Source: Physcia stellaris (taxonomy: Eukaryota; Ascomycota; Lecanoromycetes; Caliciales; Physciaceae). Taken from it: 64,000 bases of DNA. Below, piece by piece: positions 47,076-57,283 of the stretch. The translations under genes and the position numbers were made by a program. The stretch spans positions 62,001 to 126,000 of the forward strand of contig JABSSW010000062.1 of the NCBI GenBank assembly GCA_018902385.1. Reading direction: 5' to 3'. The notes under the pieces were generated by a model. It ran no database searches and was not told the origin of the DNA. It saw nothing but the letters and a program-made list of their open reading frames with translations. The number at the start of each line of letters is the position of its first letter. Position 1 is the first letter of the stretch.

Positions 47076-47468
47076 TGTAATACGTTCGCGTTATCGAACA
47101 ATTAATTCATGCGTTAATTCTGAATACGCGTTTGCGTAACGCAAATGCTTAACATTAATAATGAATGTAATTCAGATGTAACATAGTTATAAGCGCACGT
47201 CTAATAAAAACGTCATGAATTGATATCATAATCATGATGTTAATCAAAGCGTCATAGCTATTACGTCAAATACGAATATAAATAAACTGTTCATTTTTTT
47301 TTTTCGTTGAGTTTCAACGATTAATTTTACATTTATCGTACTCATACGATGTTGATAATTAATAATTGAAATCTATTAAATTTCACGTTTTTCAATAGTT
47401 CGATGCGCTATCGTAAAATTAATACATTATTGAAATCTGCTTTACGTCAGCGCGTCTAGATTCTTACA
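47076..47468 (+). repeat. 3' LTR of the chromodomain Gypsy element
   Basis: 393 bp, followed by ATTGA. Confidence 0.9.
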
Positions 47469-47473
47469 ATTGA

Positions 47474-49345
47474 ATAAATAAAATGTGAATAAAAAACAAT
47501 TGCAAAACGTAATTTGTTCTGTAACGATTAATAAATCAAAAAGTCATTATTTGCACATTTTCTTTTATTGCGTGCAATTTTTCGAAATGATTTCGACTTA
47601 TCGATAAATTATCGATAAGAATTATCTAAAATTGATTTTCAAACATCGAAAGTTGTTTTCGCAACATCATTGAGACACATTTCACATCAAGTTTCGTGTA
47701 TCATCTTTACATTTTCTGCAACGTGTTGTTTCACTCAATATGACGACGAATGTCTACGTAAAACGTCAAACGAAAACGAAAAAACACGCGAAAAAAAAAT
47801 AAAACGAATTAAAAAATAAAAAAAAAAAAGAATTTCTTTAGACATCGAGAAAACGATACTGATTTCGCGATCATACAATGTTGCAAAAATTTCGAATTCG
47901 AACGAATTGATTTCTTTGTAATAATCTTGATTTTATTGATCGAAAGCGAAAATGTATCTAGCATACGAATTGATTTGACGAATGAATGATGAAATTTTGA
48001 TGCGAAACGCATCCGAAAATGATTTTTTTCATTTTTTTGATATTCGGAAATTTTGTTTTCGTCTTTCGAGAACTTTAATCTCGAAAGAGAAATTGCACGC
48101 AATAAAAGAAAATGTGCAAATAACGATTTTCTAAATCAATATATTACATTTCAAGTTATACATTTTTGATGTCAATAATTCATTAGATTATACTATTTTT
48201 AATACGAATTTTACAACAATTTCGTTTTTTTTTTTTTTAAAACGTTGTTTTATCGTTTTGTTAATCACGTGAATATCGAATTTATGATTCAAAATTCATG
48301 AAAATCGAAAAAATAATTTGATATTATGACATCGACGTTGACGTGAACGACAACGAAAAATTTTACGATTTTTGTATTTTTGTTATCGTTTTTGTTTTCG
48401 TTTTTTTTTAACGTTTTTCGTCAATAACAAATGTCGAATTGAATATCGTTTTTTTTTTTTTTCGAATTTTTTTATGCGCGTGTGTTGACGAAAGATTTCG
48501 AAAAAAACGAAAAATTGTGTTTCGTAATTCGTTACGATTTTTAGTTGAAATAAATATATTTCAACGAAAATAAATGCGATTTTGTCGATTACGTGTAAAA
48601 AATCACGATACGTACGTTTGTTATCGATAATTTCAACAATTTTCGTTTGTTTAACGAAAATCAACATTTTCAAATATTCGTTTAATTAAATATCGATGTT
48701 TTGACGATTGAATGAATTTTTGATTATGCGATTGTATTGTTGTTTCAATTTCAAATTTTTAATTGAATCGATGAATGCAAAACGTGTTTTTAAAACGCGT
48801 AAAACGTTTCATGAATAAATTTCAACGAACTGAATAAAATTGAAATTTGTAATCGTTGTTGTATCATAAATGTAATCGATTATTTTAGTCATAAATTGTT
48901 TTTGTTTTTTTCAATTTTGAAATTTCGTTTTGTATTTCGACGACGCGATTTTGTATCGAACATGTTTTTCGATGAAATTCGCATTTTGTTGTGCGTCAAA
49001 ATTAAATTTTACGAATTCAAATTTGTTCGTTGATTTAATATTTTTGAATAAATCGATAAAATTTCAAATCGAATATTCGATGATTTTAATTCGTACGATT
49101 GAAAATCACGCGTTTCAATTTTTGAAAAAATTCAATTTGAATTTTCGTTTCGTATTCGTCATCGTGTTGAACGGACGAATAAATAAAAAAAAATTTTTCG
49201 TTGTAAAAGAATGTAAACACAAAAATGTTTTCGCGATGTTTTGATTTTTTCAATTAATTTGTCGAAACAATCGAATGTTGAAAATTTCAATAATCAATTA
49301 AATCATGTATTGAATGCAGCAATAAACGTGATTCGAATTCATAAT
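47474..49345 (+). other. 3' part of the outer Gypsy element, non-coding
   Basis: AT-rich, no domain readable. Same depletion of CpT and CpC as the rest of the nest. Confidence 0.5.
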
Positions 49346-49497
49346 TGTCAAATTGCATGAAGTCGTAAATCATTGATTGCATGATGTTCTATCTAGTGTT
49401 AATTTACACGTTTTTAGCATCTAATGTCATTGAAGTGCGTATTAATGACTAAGTTCTTGGCGATTTCTAATTGATCACCCGGTCACTCAGTTCTACA
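49346..49497 (+). repeat. 3' LTR of the outer Gypsy element
   Basis: 152 bp, TGTCAAATT...TTCTACA, followed by GGATT. Less mutated than the 5' copy. Confidence 0.85.
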
Positions 49498-49565
49498 GGA
49501 TTCAAAGACGAAACAAGGTGTACAAGATCCGCAAGGTATACCAGAACGAACTGCGAAATATGCAT
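49498..49565 (-). pseudogene. start codon and signal peptide of the split CFEM gene
   Basis: From the ATG at 49,565 the minus strand reads MHISQFVLVYLADLVHLVSS then LNP, a plausible signal peptide. It runs into the GGATT duplication (AATCC on the coding strand). The first intact residues on the other side of the nest are Asn-Pro-Asn-Val-Thr, so the frame continues across 24.9 kb once one copy of the 5-bp duplication is discounted. A TATA-like ATATATTTA lies about 80 bp upstream (near 49,645-49,655, minus). The host part itself shows no AT drift, so the RIP-like damage stops at the element edge. Confidence 0.8.
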
Positions 49566-50726
49566 CTTGTTTCGCTGAAAATTGGATATGCGGTGTAAAT
49601 AGAAACGAGCACTCACGGATTGGGATGACAAGTCCACTCTCGCAATAAATATATCCAACAACAAAACAAAGAACCAATTGGGCTCAGACGAAGCTTATAA
49701 GCAAAGCGCCCAGAACTGGAGAGACTGTACTGTGGGTCTTTGCTCCCCACATGCCGTCACCAAAACTCGGTTTTCCACTTGCGGTGAGCTCAATTACATA
49801 CTGCAGCCCGGCGGGGATATTAGAAATAAGAAGACCTGCCTCTAGTCTTCATTGTGGGAAGGTTTACTCGGCGGGGTTACCTGCAGCCAAGGGTGGGAGA
49901 CAGGGTGGGGACCCTTGAAAACGCCTTTCTGGAGAAGTTCGGTCGGAATTCAGAGGGTGTGCACGGGATCTAGATCTTGACTTGCAGCAGACACAAATGA
50001 CGAAGAGTTCGCGATCTGGGCCGCTGATACCGGCAGATCATCAATTGTTCAGGGTCTCCCCAACGCATCCTGTCCTAAGACCCTTGGAAAGCTGTGTTAC
50101 TCCTGACAAGTTTCATCTGGGAGCTGAGAAGACGAATACTGACACCTGCCGTCTGCTTCCTACTAATCTACACGTTGCTTCCAGTGTCAGTTGCTTGTAG
50201 AGAAGGTGTAGGAATATGCGTAGACGGAAACATATCTTCACCGAGATGCATGACCTGGCCAGAATTAGAACTCATATCATTTCATCCATCTGCTTTCTCG
50301 TTTTCCCAAGTTCCAGCTGGGGTATATAGCAACGAAATTCATTCAGCCATTATTTCTCATCCCGAGAATTGATAGTAGAATAAGGATGACCTTAGAATAC
50401 CGAGCGATCCCCGGTCTTTCGAAAAAGCAATATACAAAGTCGGCATTTGCGGACAATCGGAATGTGAAGACATAAGTGCCCTTATCTTTGAAGGCATGAG
50501 CCCTCTTATCTTTCAAAGCATGCATCCGTCTCCTCTTGGTGGTGACGTACCACACTTCTCTCGGATTAGAAAATCGAGGATTGCACGCCATTGAATTCCA
50601 AGTGCTGCTTTGGTTTCGGAATTGTCTACTCTGATACTTCTAGCAGTGATTCTCTTGCGCATACAGTCTTGATCAGGTTCAGATGCTATAGATACATCAT
50701 CACCAATCCTTGTTGAGACCACCACC
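49566..50726. other. divergent intergenic region
   Basis: Between the CFEM start (minus) and the Trk gene (plus), and so likely to hold both promoters. A 24-bp word (CTTATCTTTGAAGGCATG / CTTATCTTTCAAAGCATG) is tandemly duplicated near 50,477-50,523. Otherwise no gene. Confidence 0.45.
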
Positions 50727-53154
50727 ATGTCATCACAGTCCCAGGGCAGTCATCGGCAGGATCAATCTCCGAAGCCCAGAAATGGTGGCTCTAAGCTGTT
50801 ACAAAGCCTTCGCCTGGAAATTTTCCAGCTCAACTTCTACCGCGTGCATATCGCCTACTTTATTGTGGTCATCCTCATCTCCTCGGTCATAATGTACGGT
50901 AGCGGTATCGCAGACAACCCCACAGAAGCGTATGGAGGTCGACTTGAGTACATTGATGCGTTGTTCATATGTACTAGTGCTATGACCTCTACCGGTAAGC
51001 TTCCTGGCCAGAGGTGGAGGGTCCCTAGTGGAGAATTTGACGCAAAGACAAGGCCTTGCAACTGTTAATCTCAACATCTTAACCGCGTTTCAGCAAGCTC
51101 TGCTTGCGATATTGATGATTCTAGGAAACGTCGTCTTCGTCAGCACTTCCGTCGTTGTCCTTCGGCGACACTTTTTCAGGAAGAAGCTCTCTGATGTTAT
51201 GGAACATTCCAAGGCAGCTCGAAAAGTGAAAAACGATATCGATGAAGAACAAGCCGAGCAGAGCAGCCACCCGACATCAAAGCGTTCCACGAATCCGAAG
51301 CTTAATAGTGAAGCGCCTACTAGAAATGTCTCCAGTCCAGCAGGTGACTCTGATCCACTGGTAGATGACAAAAATGCGAACGTACGTCGCAGGAGACCAA
51401 CAGAGGGGGAGCACGCTCAGCCTTATAGAAGAAGAAGAATCCACAATCAGACGGGCTTGGGCTTTTTCCCAGCTCCTTGGCAGGTGTCTGGGATCCGCGA
51501 AGCGTTCCACTGGCCATTCCAAAGAATTGCCGAGCAATTGCACCAGAAAGAACACAAGTATTTTTCATTTGAACCAAATTTCGACCACAAGGTGGGGTTC
51601 TTTCTGTTAATTTCAAAGAGAGTGCTAAAACTAAGTTTTGTCAGGGCCGTCTCCATTCGCTGCAGGAAGAAGAGCGCCGTGAGCTCGGCGGTGTGGAATA
51701 CCGTGCACTCAGCCTTCTGATGTTGCTCTTGCCGATATACTTGATAGGATGGCTTACACTGGGAACCTTGTTCCTTGTGCCTTACAGCTATCGCCCATAC
51801 GTGAAAAACATCATTACAACGTCACAAACTGGCTACACTTTGCCAGGATGGTAAGCATTGTGGGAAGCTTTGTATTAGACATTGGGTTTATTAATTTATC
51901 ATATTCTCCAGGTGGTCCTTTTTCCTGGTCATGTCATCTTTTGGTAACTGTGGGTTGAATTTGTTGAACTCCAGCTTTCAAAGTATTCCTGTATCAACCA
52001 CTTGATCCTACCAGAGTTTTGCTGATGGGACTTAGTGTTCCAAAGCACCTATTACATTCTCATAATGGTAGGATTGCTGAACCTCGCCGGCAATACGCAA
52101 TTCCCCGTATTGCTGCGCCTCTCCGTCTGGTTGATCTCAAAGTTAGCTCCGACCAATTCGGATCTACATCACACAGTATCTTTTCTACTGAATCATCCAC
52201 GAAGGTGCTTCATTTGTAGGTTCTTCGGCGCTACAATGTAAGGGTCTCCGCTGACTGGGTCCGATTAGACTTATTTCCAAGCCTTGAAACCTGGTATGTT
52301 CGGCATGTCCCACTTGGTTGACCTCCGCTAATAACACCTTGGAAAACAGGTATCTTTTCGGCATACAGATAGCCATCGAGCTTCTCTCTTGGATTCTCTT
52401 TGAGATTTTGAACCTTGGAATTCCCTACGTGATGAGCATTGCGCCAGGTACAAGAGCAGCAGTTGGTCTATTCACATCCCTAGGTCTCCGGACTGGGGGC
52501 TTCTATGCGGTTTCGATTAGCTTCTTAGCACCTGCCCTTCAGATATTCTATATCGTCGTGATGTACATATCGAGCTTTCCAATCATCTTGACCCTACGCC
52601 AAACAAATACGTATGAAGAGCAATCCATCGGTCTCGAAAGTACCGATGAGAGCAGACGGAGCAATTTGTCAACTCACCTACAAAATCAATTATCGTACGA
52701 TCTCTGGTTCTTGATCGGGGCTTGGTTCCTCATCTGCATCGTCGAGCGTACAGCGCTGATGGAAAGTCACCCTGGCTTCCTGATCTTCAACATCCTCTTT
52801 GAAGTGACTTCTGGTTACGGTACAGTCGGCCTCAGTACGGGCGTACCGTATGATGCATACTCGCTAAGTGGCGCTTTTCACAAGCTTTCCAAAGTCATTA
52901 TGCTTTTTGTGATGGTTCGTGGGCGACATCGAGGCCTTCCCCTGGCGATTGATCGTAGCATTCTTTTCCCGGGTCAAGAACTTCTACACCGAATGGATGA
53001 AGAGTACGAGAGACACGGTCGCTTCTCAAGGGATACAGAGAAAGAAGTTAGGCGAGATGAGGAAGAGAGCGGGGCGAAGGAGACAGAACCAGGAAAGAAG
53101 AAGGCCGATCAGGATCCAGAAGCAAGATCGGAGTGGGTATTCGAGCAACAATAG
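50727..53154 (+). CDS. Trk-type potassium transporter, 697 aa
   Basis: Seven exons: 50727-50994, 51053-51591, 51645-51850, 51912-51982, 52036-52215, 52269-52293 (25 nt) and 52350-53154. All introns are 53-61 nt, and every join falls in a conserved Trk segment (TSTG|LATVNLN, HPRRCFI|YLFPSLETW|YLFG). The total of 2094 nt is an exact multiple of 3. Four pore loops with filter glycines are visible: SAMTSTGLATVNLN, SSFGNCGLNLL, LGLRTGGFYAVS and TSGYGTVGLSTG. Between the first and second repeats lies a long charged cytoplasmic loop of about 180 residues, typical of fungal Trk. The C-terminus RGRHRGLPLAIDR is diagnostic. It mediates K+ uptake at the plasma membrane. The first acceptor is AAG, unusual but required by the frame. 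Confidence 0.93.
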
Positions 53155-54071
53155 AGCTTTATTGGATGGTGAGGTTGTACAAGAGCTTTGAGTATGATTC
53201 TTGTTCCGTAAGGCTGTGGATGCTGGTAGTGTTGACGCACAAAATTCCCAGTGGTCTAAAGACATCACACATTACAGACCACTTGGGTGATGAGAATGCG
53301 CCAGCCAACTCAAGAGTATAGTATCCAGATACCTGAATGAATAACTCGGCTGCTTACACGCAGCCAGCTCAGATGTGCGAGTTCGTACTGTGATGTGAGG
53401 TGAACGAATAGTCCTGTCGCACCTCCCGGCCAGCGCGACGATCGCAGAGTTTAATTCTTCATACGAAGTGGCAAAATTCAAAAAACTGTGGCATGAAGGT
53501 TAAAACGCTGGAGATGATGAACTGGCACCGTTGGTGTGGTTCCCACGAAGATCACCAGAACCTGGGGCCGCTCGGGCTAGCGATCAATATAAGCCACTCG
53601 CTTGGCGGGTACTGAATTAGGCGAAAACACGCTTGGAACACGAGGAACGAACGCGCTAAGATATTAGCTGCAGGCACGAACTCTGCTATACGGTTGAACT
53701 TGCTCCTTTCGTGGTTATGCAAGAGAGTCCTTTGCATTTCAACTTCGTAACAACAAGTCCAGAAGCTGGACCTCGCCGGGGTTGGCCGACCTCAGCTTCG
53801 TAACTAAGGATGGCTGCTGCCAGCGCAATGGATTGCATGGTGATGATCCATATCCATCCTAAGGATGAACCACCATGGCTGCTGCCAGCCCAATAGGATC
53901 GCATGGCGATGATGTATACCCATCGCCAGAATTCGCCGACCTCAGCTTCGTGAAGAGCGATGGCTGCTGCCAGCCCAATAGGATCACAAAACCATCGCTA
54001 GTGGTTAGTGGCCGGATCTGAGGAGAGTTATTGGCACTATGGCTGGATACGAGATGAGCAGTGACGGACTG
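53155..54071. other. intergenic with degenerate tandem repeat
   Basis: Contains the three-copy repeat at about 53,780-53,995 and the promoter of the gene at 54,177. No gene. Confidence 0.5.
53780..53995 (+). repeat. imperfect tandem repeat, three partial copies
   Basis: The phrase GATGGCTGCTGCCAGC followed by (C/G)CAAT(A/G)GGATC recurs at about 53,813, 53,875 and 53,961. CCGACCTCAGCTTCGT recurs at about 53,787 and 53,937. Spacing is about 62-86 bp. Confidence 0.65.
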
Positions 54072-54077
54072 TATAAG
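54072..54077 (+). promoter_or_regulatory. TATA-like box
   Basis: TATAAG 105 bp upstream of the ATG at 54,177. Confidence 0.45.
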
Positions 54078-54176
54078 ATCCGCTTCGTTGCCGTCAACTA
54101 TACCTCATCACCAAGTCAAACAACAGGAAAGTACCTTCTGCCATCCTTTGACTTCACTTGAACACCACAGTACATC

Positions 54177-55135
54177 ATGTTACTTTCGACCTCCCTGTTA
54201 GCCTTTTCGGCACTGCTTCACCAAGCCATTGCTGCACCCGGCGCTGCGGAATTAGAGAAACGAGTGATCGCTACAACATCGTGCAATCGTGACAACCTCT
54301 ACCGTTCCTTTATTGACCCTCGCACAAGCGTATCGGCAAGCTCCTTCTGTAGTACTTATATTCAATCTACCGTGAAAACGGCTGCGACTACTACGTAAGT
54401 CTTACTATATTGCCGTCATCTTCCCATAATACAGGCTTCTCACATGATCATAGTGCAACAGTCACAGCGGCAGCCGCAAAACGGGACCTTGAAGCCCCCG
54501 AAGCAAAGCGTGACTTGGGAGCAACGACGTACCCAGCGTCTCGCTTGAGCAGTGCATGCTCTTGCATCTTGACCGCTCAGCCTACACCAACAACGGTCTT
54601 CACCACCACTGTCACCGTCACAACCACAGTGAAGCCAAGTGGCTGCACCGTCCCTACCCCTATCGTCAAGAACGGCGGCTTTGAAAGCGGACTTGCTCCA
54701 TGGGTTGTCGCTACTGTCATCCCACCTTACCCCGAGTACTCCCAATACGAAAGCTTCGGCGTCCAAGCTCCAGGCTACAACTCGCCCAACGCGTTCACTG
54801 TGACCGATAACGCGGCCTCCTCCTACTTTGAGCTCGATCTGACGCAAAGCATCACCCTCTGCGCCGGCCAGCAGTATAAGTTTACCGCCAATTTCTACAT
54901 GACCGACTCGCACAACATACCCACTAAGGAGACCTACCTGACCTTCTATGTGGACAACACCGTAGTTGGCGCGAGCAAGTTCAGTGATGGGAAAGGCCCA
55001 CCCATCGTTTGGACACCGTTGAGTGGAACTTTCACTGCGGGAGGCAGCAGCGCGACCCTTAAGGCTGCGTTTGTGGCGACGAACATTGTTGGAGTTACTT
55101 GGGGGATTGACAATGTCGTCATCACACCTGCTTAG
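54177..55135 (+). CDS. secreted protein with CBM4/9-like beta-sandwich domain, 299 aa
   Basis: Exons 54177-54394 and 54454-55135. The intron of 59 nt starts GTAAGT and ends CATAG, and the join is in frame. The signal peptide (MLLSTSLLAFSALLHQAIAA) is followed by ELEKR, a Kex2-type processing site. Two more KR sites (AAAKRDLEAPEAKRDLGATT) lie at about residues 82-95. A Cys/Thr-rich linker (CSCILTAQPTPTT, TTTVTVTTTVK) leads to a C-terminal domain of about 150 residues starting VKNGGFESGLAPWVV and ending WGIDNVVITPA. This N-G-G-F-E-x-G-x-x-x-W start and the closing IDNV are typical of carbohydrate-binding, galactose-binding-like modules in fungal secreted proteins. The ligand is unknown, and no catalytic domain is attached. 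Confidence 0.82.
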
Positions 55136-57283
55136 ACTATCTCGTAGATGAAACCATGCTTGCTTGAAGGCACGGCAATCGAAGCGATCGGATATCTGTA
55201 TAGGGAATGTTGCTGAGATTTGGGCAACTTGGTCACGCTCATTTAGATAGATGTTACGTCCTACGTGTTCTGCTAACGCGTACGAAAACTGTATCTCAGC
55301 ATGTGATTGTGTTCCATTTCGATGCAGAAGGCTTGTATTAAGCTTGTATTGAGTGAATCTCCAAAGACGGCGTGCACTTTTCCTACTCTTAGTCATCGCT
55401 TTCCCATACAGCTGCGTAGAGTCTTTTTGTAGGTCCAGCGGACTTGCCACACTATTAAGAAGCAGCCTTTGACCATTGGCGAGATGCATCCTAGGAGGCG
55501 GACTCAGAAGATCCTACAGCTGGCACGGCATCCTCGTCCGCCGGGCTTCCATGATCGTACATCAAGTACTGGCTCGAAGAGTGCCTTTCCGAGCGTAGAT
55601 ACGTCGATAATACAGTGGGCTATGAAGCCAGTAAAATGAATCTAGATACAGCCTTGATGTGGACGACGTCAGCAACAAGAAGATGAAATGCGAAGACACA
55701 AGTTTGAGATCGAAGTTCAACCTTGAAAATCACTTCAAGTCTGAGGAGACATCAGGGATAGCTTTTAATCATTGTATTTTGTTCGTGGCTTATCAACCCA
55801 AGTCGGTTACACCATTGGTGACTTACTTGCTCGATGAATGAACACACGCACACGTAGCCGACTGCTCGCTCCGGCAATCATTCTTCGGCTTGTAGAATGG
55901 GTACTGGTACAGAGTACCTTACCGCCAATTGCACTGTGAAGCAAATCCATGGAGATCCAATGTAGAGAGCGTCGAGCCGCCCACGCACCTTTTTGATTGA
56001 GGGTCAGCGTATTGTCTGGAACCGCTTTTAGCATAGAGGAAGGTCGTGCTCGCGGTCTTCATGGTGGTTTAACAGCGAAACTTTTGATGGACACGTATAT
56101 GCAGGAAGCGAAAAAGGAGACACGATAAAGCCTGTGAAAAGAGCGAGCGTGAAGTTCTTGCTTGAGATAAAAGTCGTAGAGGTAAGAGAAACTGAATACC
56201 GAACCTATTAACGATACATTGAGAGGAATGGGATTGCAGAGCGACCGTTCCCCAGAAAAGTATACGTTGCAAATATCAATGCATGGGTTACCAAGTCGCA
56301 CCTGTTCTTCAAAACAATATAGAATCCAGGATTGAAGCTGTACAGGGTTGCGGATACTTAGCAGAAGCAAACATAAGATGCAACGAGAAAGCAATTGACG
56401 GCAGATTTATTGATTGATATGGTCGCTCGGCCAACTGCTTTCTGCTTACTCTAGGGTTGAACATCAATGATAAGTAAATGCTTTGTTAGGGTTAGACCTG
56501 TCATCTCAACAGTGAACACGCTGGCCTTGTTTACAAATATTGCACTCCACAAAACCCTGTACAGGACTATCCATTATTGTGAGCTACATGCTTCGTACCA
56601 TCACTGCGGTCAAAAGTAGAGGGACTCATGAAATACCGACCTCGGCCAATATTAATCTGCTGAGTGAGACAACTTTTGGTCGCATCGCCATGACGAGCGG
56701 GACCTGGGTAGGACGATCACAATCACGGCCACCTCCTCAATTTCCGTTCAGTAACGTCTTTGCGTGTTCCCTAGTCTTCTTTGACGTGCTAATTCTGTAC
56801 ACATCCACAGATTCTTTGCGCAACTAGAGTGTGGTACCTTGCGAACAACCCCATAGCAAGACTTGGAAAAGGTGGGACGCTCCACGGCTTGTTAAAGCCC
56901 ACTCCTTGCTGTCGCCACCCCGTTGGATTCCAGATATCCCACTCCTTGGTTTCACATATCAGCGATGGAGCAAAAAGTAATAGTGGGATCATACACGGGT
57001 TGCGTAGCCTGTCTACTGCCACGACCCTGGAGGGGACTCTGCTGGCGAAGGACTCATCGATCTACCGTGATCGTCTTACATTGGTCTTGATCAAGGGCCA
57101 GTACTGTTCCGCTCGAGAAACAGCTAGTGATTGGCACTGCGATATCTCGCGATATTTCTAGGGTGTTGGGGAAAGGCGAAGCACCTGCCCGGGAACATCC
57201 AGCACTACCCAGGCGATTAAAAGAAGGATTACTACATGACTAGGCACAATACTCCTGAATCGTTGAGCTACACAGTCTGACTA
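55136..57283. other. intergenic, no gene recognised
   Basis: Many short frames. One minus frame (56,059-56,394) is hydrophobic but lacks any motif. No repeats were seen. Confidence 0.4.

Larger units (their letters stand above)
36843..47468 (+). mobile_element. Ty3/Gypsy chromodomain LTR retroelement (chromovirus-like)
   Basis: LTRs 36843-37234 and 47076-47468 (392/393 bp, TGTAATACG...TTACA) lie between ATTGA duplications (36838-36842, 47469-47473). Excluding the nested copy it is about 7.4 kb. The order on the plus strand is gag with CCHC knuckle, RT, RNase H, integrase, chromodomain, then a 1.7-kb tail with an antisense frame. A purine-rich tract (GAGAAAAAAAA) precedes the 3' LTR. LTRs differ by about 7%, almost all transitions. 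Heavily broken, many tens of breaks. It inserted into the outer Gypsy element and later received family A copy 2. Confidence 0.92.
24570..49497 (+). mobile_element. outer Ty3/Gypsy LTR retroelement carrying the whole nest
   Basis: Terminal 152-bp LTRs (24570-24721 and 49346-49497, TG...CA) lie between GGATT duplications (24565-24569 and 49498-49502). Without its inserts the element is about 8.7 kb. On the plus strand it carries a gag zinc-knuckle region (about 25.65-26.25 kb), then protease/RT (29.6-30.47 and 32.75-33.35 kb), RNase H (33.35-33.9 kb) and integrase-like sequence (34.0-35.7 kb). It is heavily broken, with many tens of breaks throughout, and extremely AT-rich. It is the oldest layer of the nest. 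Three other elements lie directly inside it. Confidence 0.88.

Noticed and set aside
24570-49497. The nest as one giant cargo-carrying transposon (Starship-like)
   Set aside because: Each segment is explained by LTR pairs and 5-bp duplications, and no tyrosine-recombinase captain or host cargo gene is present.
54440-55489. Long minus-strand open frame (349 codons)
   Set aside because: It is antisense to the secreted beta-sandwich protein, lacks any motif, and is explained by the GC-rich codons of the plus-strand gene.
56059-56394. Hydrophobic minus-strand frame of 111 codons
   Set aside because: No signal-peptide logic, splice sites or family resemblance; composition is that of AT-leaning spacer.
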